A DNA stretch of 64,000 nucleotides from Pegoplata infirma (Eukaryota > Arthropoda > Insecta > Diptera > Anthomyiidae). Each line of letters starts with the position of its first letter. The first letter of the stretch is position 1. Below the pieces are notes generated by a model. It was given only the letters and a program-made list of their open reading frames with translations, searched no databases and was not told where the DNA came from. Of this stretch, positions 55,801-64,000 are shown piece by piece. Made by a program: the position numbers and the translations under genes. The stretch covers positions 325,641,038 through 325,705,037 of the forward strand of contig OY992536.1 in assembly GCA_963921195.1 (NCBI GenBank), given 5' to 3'.

Positions 55801-55907
55801 GTCTCTAGCTTCAGCGGTTTGGGCTGGGCGATGATGAATCAGTCAATAAGTCAGTCAGTCAGTCAGTCACATTACTCTTTTATATATATAGATGTATTCT
55901 TAATTTT

Positions 55908-55966
55908 GTTAAATATGATGGAGGGTTAATAAGATTCGGCACAGCCAAATCTAACGTTCTTACTAG
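55908..55966 (+). repeat. DINE-1-like 3' end fragment
   Basis: GGAGGGTTAATAAGATTCGG is followed by a hairpin with one mismatch (TTCGGCACAGCCAAA) and an end CTTACTAG. It lies 15 bp outside the Helitron boundary. Confidence 0.65.
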
Positions 55967-57317
55967 TTTTCTTTTACTTTGCAACCCGCTATAAGGACTT
56001 TAATACACACTCATACATTCACACACAAACCAACTAAAGCCACCATAAAACTATAAGAATGTAGTTCTTAAGTATTATGTACAGTGGTGTGTGTGTGTGA
56101 CCAATAGAAAAATGCAGTAATCGATCTTAATGATTATTTTATCAAAAGTTTGGGCATAAAGGAGATAGGTTCAGATTTACCGCATAGTTCAGTTCAGGCT
56201 CCAAGAGTTACCAGTATATTTCGGAAAAGCCTGACGTTTTTTTGTTTCATAGTTTCTGTTTAATATCTTGAATATTTTTCAATTTTTTTTTCGTCGTGCG
56301 CTATAAACTACTGTATGTCTTTTAAAAACATGCAGTTAAAAAAAAACTTATTATCCAGGACATGCCTTGAAATTTATTTCTTTTTAGTTTTTAGCATTTT
56401 TTTTTTTTGTTACTTAAATCGATAAGAATTTATGTTTTATAATATACACAAGCACAATATTGAAGTGCACTAAAATTCAATGCATTTTAAGTTTTTTTTT
56501 CTTCTGTTTTGTTCTATTTATTATTACGACTACTACTAGTACTATCTACAACCCCCTACAACCCATCTCCTACATTAAGGTACTTACATTAAACATGGAA
56601 AAACCCAAATAATAAATTTTGAAATATCGTTTGGCGTCTTGTTTTATAATTTAAGTATCGTGTTGAAAATGTTCGTTTAAGTGGCATTTGGGGGGAAACT
56701 TCTGATATCAAATAACACGTTAACCATTGATAAAATACCACAAATCATTTTACAAAAAGTTAAGCAACTTTAAATGGGAAAACGGAAAGCAAAAAATAAC
56801 TGTATCTTAAGAAACTAAATATGTTTTATGATATTAATCTGTGTATAAAATGTTTTCAAAATTTATTATTTCATATTTATTTTTTTTTTTTTTTTAATTT
56901 TATTATCATATTTATTTAAAGGAACAAAATTACGAAAAACATAAGATATTACGTTTTATAAATGCAAGTTCAGCTATGGACAAAATAATTTTATAGTTTT
57001 CTTCAAACTACAACTGTTACATGATTTATATCAAAAGTTTAATTGGAAGACCAAAAATTGATATAGTTTTCTTTTATAACGCTAGAAAAGTTTTTTTTTT
57101 AATAAAATGAAATGTTGTAAATTATATTCATGCTAAAATTTATATTAGAAAAAAGCTTAGATAAATCAAAGTACTTGATAAAATGGACAATATGGAGGAA
57201 TAGTTATGAAGACGACATCTGAAGTGTTAAAAAAAATGTAACCATAATTTTTAAATTAATAACAGTCTTAGACATTTTTATAAAAAACTTGATGCAACTG
57301 GAACGCGAATTTACACA

Positions 57318-58190
57318 GCGATCATAAATCTGGTCTTTAAACTTTTCCATCACATCAGGTTTTTGAGAAAATTGAGGTCAAAGCTAAAAAAGATGGCTGT
57401 TTTGGGAATTTTTGACAACTCTAAACAGATTAACACATCGGGTTAAAAACTTAAAAATAATTCGCGGGTAAAGCTTAATTGTTGTCCTTAAGGATGCATA
57501 AGTCAATTGGTCAATCGCCTTTACCCTAAGGGCACCAATTGTCTTTCAAAGATGTCTTATTCCCTAAAAACTTTTTTCCGACACTAATCATTTGGATGTG
57601 ATTTCCATGCAAATTCATATGTTTTGTCGAAAGTCAAGATATTTGCGCTAAAATGGCATCGATTTGTTTTTGCATATTTTGGTGAAGGTGCATATTTTTG
57701 CATGTTTTGGTTTAAAATTCATATTTTGTGCATATTTCTAACTTTTAAGTGCATATTTTCGTGGTCACAAATCTGGTTTCTTACTTTTCCATTGCATCAA
57801 TATTAAGAGAAATTTTAAATTGATAAAATCACGTTTTTGAAAATATTTGACAACTCAAAGCGGATGAACCGGATGTGCTGGCGACTTAAATATAAAACAA
57901 GAGTAAAGTAAAAACATTGTTTTTTGAGATTCATCAGTCGCTTTAATCTAAAGAGCACTTTGCGATACTGGGGAAAAATACATAATTAAAGGCAATTGGT
58001 GCCCTAAGGGTTAAGGCGACTGACCAAATGAGTTCTGCATTTTAAAGAGTAATGTTTAAGCTTTTAAAGTCAAAAACATGTCGGGTTACATTGCTTTGAG
58101 TTGCCAAAAATGTCCAAAAGTGCGATTGTCTTGAACTTTGACCTCAAAAACCTGATGTGATGGAAAAGTTTGGAGACCGGATTTTTGACC
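57318..58190. mobile_element. Foldback with CATCACATCAGG arms
   Basis: CCATCACATCAGGTTTTTGA (57349) is mirrored by CAAAAACCTGATGTGATGG (58147). An inner pair, 57500-57560 with 57975-58030, contains CTAAGGGCACCAATTG and CAATTGGTGCCCTAAGGG. GCATATTTT words recur at 57670-57765. Confidence 0.75.
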
Positions 58191-58611
58191 AGCACAACAA
58201 TTTTAATCTAGTGTATAAGGTCGCGTCCCAGTCGCATTTTTCGTTATAAGATTCAGAATATTTTTTAAATCAGAAAATTCCCGGGAATTCCGATTACGAT
58301 TTATTTTAAAAGCTTTCCAGGGAATTGAAAAAGTTAGAGAATTTAGGAACCCTAATGTACTTGACAAAACAAAGTTTAAAAAAAAAAATAATAATTCCTA
58401 TATTAATTTGTCATTCCAAGAAGAACGAATTAAAATATGGCTGAAAGCCCCATTAAGTTTGTATATTATTGATCCATGACGATTTTTAAGACAATCTAGC
58501 GATATCCATCTGTCGTTTCTCTGTGGAAATCAATATTCAGTCGAAACCAATTTTTTTAATTAGCAAAATCGGAAAACAATTTTACGAAATAAAAATTTTC
58601 AATAATAACAA

Positions 58612-58900
58612 TAGTGTTTAGTTCGGCTGTACCGAATCTTTTATTACCACCAACACATTAAAAATTAAAAAAGGGCTGGAGGGAGTCGGCGTAGTCGTTG
58701 GGGGAAATTTTAACCCCCTCTATAAATGTTTACAAATTATTTGTTTATGATATTTACACTTAAATAATACATTTTTATTACTATTTTTAATTATTTTCTA
58801 TAACCACGCCCCCTAAAGGGGGCGGCCTGAAAAACATCGAGTTTCCTGATCACCTTGATCCCCAATTGCAGGCTTATGGCATCAAAATGTTACATTTGAG
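58612..58900 (-). repeat. DINE-1-like 3' half
   Basis: Inverted hairpin TTCGGCTGTACCGAA, then a body with GTCGTTGGGGG, CACGCCCCCTAAAGGG and a decayed 'atcacc...gatccc' block that parallels 12003-12240. The 5' end is absent. Confidence 0.62.
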
Positions 58901-58914
58901 CACATTCCGATTGA

Positions 58915-59070
58915 TTTTTATTAATAAATAAAAAATGTTTTATTCGACTTTTAAAATTTAAAATTTTGAGTAGCTTTATTTTAGCTCGAGGTCATTATTT
59001 CCTCTACTAATTAAAACTATGATATTCTTATAGAATAATTTTCAAGAAAATTATTTTTCTCTTTTAAATT
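58915..59070 (+). repeat. Single arm of foldback family C
   Basis: AATGTTTTATTCGACTTTTA, TTAGCTCGAGGTCATTATTT and 'ttttcaagaaaattattttt' match the left arm of the foldback at 62340. Confidence 0.7.
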
Positions 59071-59180
59071 TATTTATGTTGGTAATTTTTGCTTTAAAAA
59101 ATATAAAAAATAATGTTGATGAAAAAACAGAATTTTATGAAAAAAAAAATTATTTAAAAAAATTTGTGATTAATATTGGT

Positions 59181-59411
59181 CTAGAACCCGATGAGGACAA
59201 TCGCTGTCCTAAAATTACAGTCTATCTTGATATCAAAAGGTTGACTGTATGTTTCTCCTTCCCATGAATCCATCAGGACAAATTCTGGAAATTTCTCTAA
59301 GAGATTATTCTGTTGATATTTAAGTGGTAGCTGGCGCTTTACGTCAGCACACATAGACTCTGATATGGAGACATCTTGTAAAAAAAAATCAGTGACTCCT
59401 TCTTTACAAAA
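59181..59411 (-). pseudogene. Unrecognised 76-codon open stretch
   Basis: Between a stop at 59412-59414 and TAG at 59181-59183 the minus strand reads 76 codons of normal composition (VKRQLPLKYQQNNLLEKFPE, VLMDSWEGETYSQPFDIKID). The region is less AT-biased than its surroundings. No start codon context, splice sites or known domain was identified; it may be a relic of a transposon or host gene. A plus-strand ORF over the same bases (59076-59267) is Lys/Asn-rich and looks like its shadow. Confidence 0.35.
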
Positions 59412-60579
59412 TTAGAAAGTTACAAAAAAAAAGTTACAAAAAAAGATTGATAATTTTTTATTTCAATTAGTTTATAACTTTCAACCATTTGTCAATCTTT
59501 TTCTTTTAAATTCCAAAACTACAAAAATTAATATTCTTGTTACGTTCGTAACACATTTGTAAGTTTTATTTCCAATATTTCCTACATTACAATGACTTTA
59601 ACTTTCATTAAGCTCCATACAACACGTTTCTATATGTCTAGTTAAGCCTCCAGTTCAATTTCATATCCTGTTTTTCCTTTCGCTGCTTAATTATGTGCTT
59701 AATTAATATTCTTAAGTGATACAAAATCTAATTGTTCACAAATACTTTTTCATACCGTAAAGATGAATACAAAAAAAAAAATGGAAAATCTTTAATGAAA
59801 TAATTAAAGAGACTGAAAGAATGAGTGTGTGTGTGGGAATTTTGTTTTTTCAAGAAATTCTTTGCAACAACCACAGGAATGTTTATACTCCTTCTTTAGT
59901 TTTTTTTCGTCAAATACAGATGGGAAATTTGTTCGTTTACCCGCACTAACATAAATACACAAAAATTTCATACACACCACATACACGTACACAATACTAT
60001 GATAGGCAGGTCTATTTAAGTTTACTTTTTTTTCTTTTTTAACTGTATAGTCGAGATACAAAAAAATATTATAAAATACTTTCATTGTGTATGTATATTA
60101 GGGTGGAACTTAATTTTTAAATTTAAACAATTAAGCCTAGTATACTATTTTTACTGTGAAATTTTGACTTAAACTTTAAACGCCTCAAATCGCAATAAAA
60201 CATTTAAAAATCAACAACTTTTGACAATTATAATAAAGAAACGATCATAACAACACTGAAATGTCACTTTTTTACGGCAATTTAAATTGCCTTGTATAAT
60301 AAAAATGCGTGAAAACTTTTTTTAGCAATTTCCCTATACAAAAAACATCTCTGAAAATTTCAGAACAGATAGAAAAGCACTTTAGCTTTTTTTTTTTGAA
60401 CAATTAAAAAAAAAAAAAAAATAAAATTGCGCCATGTTTTTTGATAAATAAAGTTTAAGTTTAAATTTGAAAAATTAAGAACTTCTTCCAAAAATTTTCA
60501 AATTTATATTTTTTTAAACTATAGTTTCATTTAATTTGTATAAATATTGAAGTAAAGATACTCAGGCAAAAAAGTTTGA

Positions 60580-60770
60580 TATTTTCAATATTTGACCACG
60601 CCTACCTACAAGGCCCACTTTTTGAAAAATCTTAAATTTTATTTTTGTTATTATACCCTAAGAGCGAATACTTTGCAAATAATATCCCATTGAAACCACT
60701 ATGGGTTTTCTGTAGTGGAACAGTTGGTGTGGAACGCCTCATATGTAGTTTCTTTTTTATTGTTTTTTAT
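60580..60770 (+). repeat. Dispersed repeat (family B), copy 2
   Basis: TTCAATATTTGACCACGCCT, 'cactttttgaaaaat' and CAGTTGGTGTGGAACGCCTC match the 7600-7960 copy. Confidence 0.7.
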
Positions 60771-61271
60771 TATTTTTTTTAAATTAAATTTATATATTTT
60801 TTCAAGAATTTTTAATGGTTTTATTTACTTTCAAATCTAAAATTATTAATCTTATTTTGTAAACAAAAATACTCTTAAGAGTCTTTTTGAAATTCGAAAG
60901 AAACTAAATTTGCTCCACCCTACTGTATATGTAAAACGGGTAATTGAAGTAAAGTCTATATTGTGTTGCTTGGGTTAAAGGCAAAAAAAAATCTTTGTAA
61001 TGCAAATAAAATACCAAAATTCTTTGCTGAGCTTTAATGTTAAAAAATGTAGCGTTTTTTTATTATATAATTTTTTTTTTTGTAGTTAGAATTCTGTTTT
61101 AACTAAATAAAACGTTTTAACGGTTACAAAAGTAGAAACATTTTTAAAGGAACGCATACACTTACAAGAAATATGCAAACAAAAGTAACATTAAAGTATT
61201 TGAGATTTGTGTTGAAAAAGTAATGTTATAAGTCTCACAATACATACACACACACTCTTTATATAAAATTA

Positions 61272-61749
61272 CACTGTATTACAAAAAAAAAAATCGAATA
61301 TACTTTTCAAATGAGCAAGTGTAGGTTGTAGGTCTTGTCGAAAAGATTACAAAAATGCCTATCAATGTTGTCACATACCCTCAAATTTTAAAGCCATTGT
61401 CAAAAAATTTTATTTTTTTACTTTTCTCACTAAACTCACTAAACTTTTCAACCAAAAATTGATATTGTTAAAAAAATTAATACATATATTTTTTATATGT
61501 GTAGTCCAATTTACACTCGCGGAAAGCCCTATCTTTTTTTTAGCCAAAACATTTAAAAAATTAAAAATTGGTTGAAAAGTTTCTAAATGACACGAGTTTT
61601 AGTGAGAAAAGTCCAGAAAAAACGTTTGAAAATTACTCCAAAACTTTAGGGTGTTTCGCAAGTTTAATGGGCAATTTTGCGATCTACTCGACGAAACCAA
61701 CAACCTATCCTATGTCATATCAAAAGTACTTTTCTACTGTAGCACAGTG
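61272..61749. mobile_element. F-family foldback copy 3 (478 bp)
   Basis: CACTGTATTACA at the left (preceded by TTA) and TGTAGCACAGTG at the right (followed by TTG). The arms contain TCTTGTCGAAAAGATTACAA and TTTTGCGATCTACTCGACGA. It is smaller than F1 because nothing is nested in it. Confidence 0.78.
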
Positions 61750-61807
61750 TTGTTAGGGTGTTCAATCTGTTAGCTCTTATACGGTTAGCTAAATTATTAT
61801 CGTCAAA

Positions 61808-63617
61808 TAATAAACTAAAGAAGGAAAAAAGTTAAACTCGGACGTGCCGAATGTAAAAAAAATTCAGCGGAAAAAAATGTTGGTGGAAAAAATCCATGAA
61901 AAAACTTTTTTATGACAAAATAATTTTATCGCTCAAAGGTAATACAAAACTTCTCAAATCAATAGCGAGTAAATTTTAGTCATATCTGTGTAATATGAAA
62001 TTTGGTTTTCGTATTCCGTTTTTTAAAAACTGGGCTAAGGAGGCGTGGTTAAATATTGGAAAAATGGTAAAATTTGTGTCGAGTTCCCTTGTTTAAATAT
62101 TTATTAAATTAAAACAAAATGCACTAGAATCTCAAAAATTTAGGCCCTTACCACAAGAAAACAAAAAGTCTATTTTACCAAAAGTTTTATTTTAAATTTA
62201 AAATTTTCAATACATTTTTTGAAAGTAGATTTTAAAAACAAAAACAATTTGTATGGAAATAAAGTTAAAAGCTCATTTCAAATATATTTTATTTTTCTAT
62301 GGTAAGGCTGTTGAATTTTAAGCATTTGTTAAGTTCTGATTAATTATTATTAAAAAATAAAAATTGTTTTATTCGACCTTTAAAAAATTATATTTTGAGG
62401 ATGTTTATTCTGGCTCAAGGTCCTTATTTTCTTTACTAATTAAAACCATGATATTCTCGTAGCATAGTTTTCAAGAAAATTATTTTTTTTGTTTTAAATT
62501 TATTTATGTTGGTAATTTTTTGCAAGACTTAATCTTGTCTCAAGACTGCTTTACTAGTATAATACAATTTCTTCGTCTTTCTTATTCCCATTGTGGATAG
62601 AGGCGAATATGTATTAATATTTTAATTTGTGCACACACAATTTGTCATTAGACTACTATGTAGTAAATCGCTTCTATTTTTGCTAAATAATCTTGACAAT
62701 GGAATCTGACAAATTCCGAAACACGTGTCGATTAAGTCTTGCAAAAATTATCAACATAAATAAATTTAAAACAAAAAAATTATTTTCTTGAAAATTATGC
62801 TATGAATATCATGGTTTTAATTAGTAAAGAAAATAATGACCTCGAGCCGTAATAAACATCCTCAAAATATATAAAAAAAAATATTTTAAAAATTTTTAGA
62901 ACCCGTTCTGAAATTTTTTATTTTTTAAAAATGTCAATTTATCGAAAATCCGTCCGATTTTTTTTTTTGTATAATTTAGATGTTTTAAAATAAGGAGGGC
63001 ATTTTAAGTATTTTTCGAAAAAACCCCATTTGAATAGCGGATTTCATAAAAATTATGTTATACTCTTGTATTTTATTGTGTCAACATCGCGTATGAGCAA
63101 CAACTATATGCAAAACTAACGAATTTCGTTACTCATACGCTATGATGGCACAATAAAATCTAAGAGAATTTTAGAATTTTTATGAAATCCAATATTCAAA
63201 TGTGATTTTCTCAAAAAATACGAAAAACGTTATCCTGAATTTTTTGTGTGTATAGACAAATATAATGGTAGGATTTTTTATAACTTTAACTCCAAACCGG
63301 TTCTGAAAATTTTCCAAAATAAACACATTAAATTAATAGCCCCTAAAGAAATATACAATAATATAAATTTTTGAGATTGTGGTGCATTCCGTTATAATTT
63401 GATAAATCAAGAAAACCCAATACAATTTGAAGATTTTTCCAATATTAAACCACGCCTCCTTTATACAGTTTTTGAAAAATTGGAAAACCAAATCGCAGTT
63501 TTCTTTGTTTCTTTTAGAGCTTTTTATACCACCTATTAGGACATTCATGGCACACATTCATGGGGTCCCAAACCGATATTTCTATGAGTTAAAAAGGGAA
63601 TGACAAACTTATATATG
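61808..63617 (-). repeat. DINE-1-like ends, possibly one broken copy
   Basis: The inverted 3' hairpin CTCGGACGTGCCGA lies at 61835-61850. The inverted 5' block 'ggggtcccaaaccgatattt' with 'gggaatgacaaac' lies at 63562-63615. Between them are two blocks of a dispersed family (about 62000-62330 and 62900-63560) and a foldback. Linking the ends is an inference. Confidence 0.45.
62340..62890. mobile_element. Foldback family C, complete
   Basis: The left arm (62340-62535) and right arm (62740-62890) pair, e.g. TTTATTTATGTTGGTAATTT with ATTATCAACATAAATAAATT, and GCAAGACTTAATC with GATTAAGTCTTGC. The loop is about 200 bp. Confidence 0.78.
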
Positions 63618-64000
63618 AGGCCAAAAGTGTCAACGGTCCACACCAAAAAGCAAATATTTTCCGATTTAAGTATAATTTTGACAAAATATTAGGATAATGA
63701 TAGGTTGTATAAATTACAAATACAAATCTTTTTGATGAAATATTGGCATAGGTACAGAGTTGGGAACTATTGATGTTTTTGTAATGAACATATTTTGGTG
63801 AATTTTTATTTATTTGGATGAAATAAAAATTGTGATTTAATAAACGACTTTTAAAATATTTTTGACGGCCTTTGAAATGGAAAAATTTCCCAACCCTGTA
63901 ACTCTGCCAATATTTCTTCAAAAAAATTTGTATTTCTAATTTCGATTACATATCATTATCCTAATATTTTGCCTAAATTATACTTAAACCGGACAACATT

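Larger units (their letters stand above)
50890..55892 (-). mobile_element. Complete non-autonomous Helitron (5.0 kb)
   Basis: On the minus strand the 5' end is TCTATATATATAAAAGAG, preceded by A. The 3' end is CTAG followed by T. It is preceded by a hairpin (CCGGTA/TACCGG at 50903-50908 and 50915-50920, 6-nt loop) ending 13 nt from the terminus. These are the hallmarks of canonical Helitrons, which insert between A and T without a TSD. There is no Rep/helicase coding sequence, so it would depend on another copy. Inside, from its 5' end, are seven ~147-bp units, the 16-bp minisatellite, two mirror arrays of a GAAATAAGGCCCC motif around 0.8 kb of unique DNA, further degenerate units, and a unique 3' part. 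The host LINE reads ...TATGTA|TGTATT... across the insertion, a natural-looking empty site. Confidence 0.85.
45585..64000 (-). other. Intron upstream of exon A (partial, at least 18.4 kb)
   Basis: It begins with the exon A acceptor and no earlier prodomain or signal-peptide exon was found up to 64000. It contains a stuffed DINE-1-like element, a LINE fragment split by a Helitron, foldbacks and repeat fragments. Stretches with nothing recognised beyond AT-rich sequence are 45590-46400, 55990-57240, 59420-60580 and 60780-61260. Confidence 0.8.

Overview
The window is AT-rich nuclear DNA of a fly (Diptera, probably a higher cyclorrhaphan or calyptrate fly). The evidence is long AT-rich introns, DINE-1/Helentron-like repeats with the 'gtccgtctgtccg' core, a 412/mdg1-like LTR element, and an ADAM10-type gene whose residues fit fly Kuzbanian. 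No bacterial-style operons, rRNA genes or CRISPR arrays are present.

One host gene spans the whole window on the minus strand: an ADAM10 metalloprotease, kuzbanian or its paralogue kuzbanian-like. Three internal coding exons are visible, with matching splice phases. Exon A (45211-45584) holds the end of the prodomain, a cysteine-switch cysteine and a furin site. Exon B (21893-22955) holds a roughly 310-residue Asn-rich insert followed by the first strand and helix of the protease domain. Exon C (17870-18010) continues the protease domain. The 5' exons lie beyond 64000. The HExxH active-site exon, disintegrin, transmembrane and tail exons lie before position 1. Everything else is intron: at least 17.9 kb, 3.9 kb, 22.3 kb and at least 18.4 kb.

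The introns are packed with nested mobile elements, several of which can be delimited to the base by termini and target-site duplications (TSDs). (i) A 412/mdg1-like LTR retroelement (41436-44872, TSD AAAT) carries an upstream ORF with a membrane segment, a gag, a textbook -1 frameshift signal and the start of a protease. Its pol and almost all of its 3' LTR are deleted. (ii) A complete non-autonomous canonical Helitron (50890-55892, minus strand, 5'-TC, 3'-hairpin plus CTAG, A/T target) sits in the 3' end of a decayed non-LTR retrotransposon. It carries about 100 copies of a 16-bp minisatellite. (iii) DINE-1-like elements, whole or broken, occur at about a dozen sites. (iv) There are hAT-like elements with 8-bp TSDs (2774-3852; 37077-39756), PIF/Harbinger-like MITEs with TWA TSDs (3328-3657; 27581-28180; 32516-33081; 37590-38176; 24782-28908; 61272-61749), TA-flanked elements with CACTC/GAGTG ends (9155-9970; 10979-11756; 24833-28331), and many foldbacks.

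From left to right. 1-5070: DINE fragments with nested hAT, MITEs and tRNA-like sequences. 5.2-9.2 kb: assembly gap, ~195-bp tandem array and a direct duplication. 9.2-11.8 kb: inverted pair of tRNA-bearing elements. 13.2-14.6 kb: 25-bp minisatellite. 15.8-16.5 kb: T-rich low complexity. 17.9-22.9 kb: exons C and B. 23-41 kb: nested transposon layers. 41.4-44.9 kb: LTR element. 45.2-45.6 kb: exon A. 46.6-48.8 kb: stuffed DINE. 49.6-55.9 kb: LINE plus Helitron. 56-64 kb: foldbacks and repeat fragments. All family assignments are by eye; no database search was possible.
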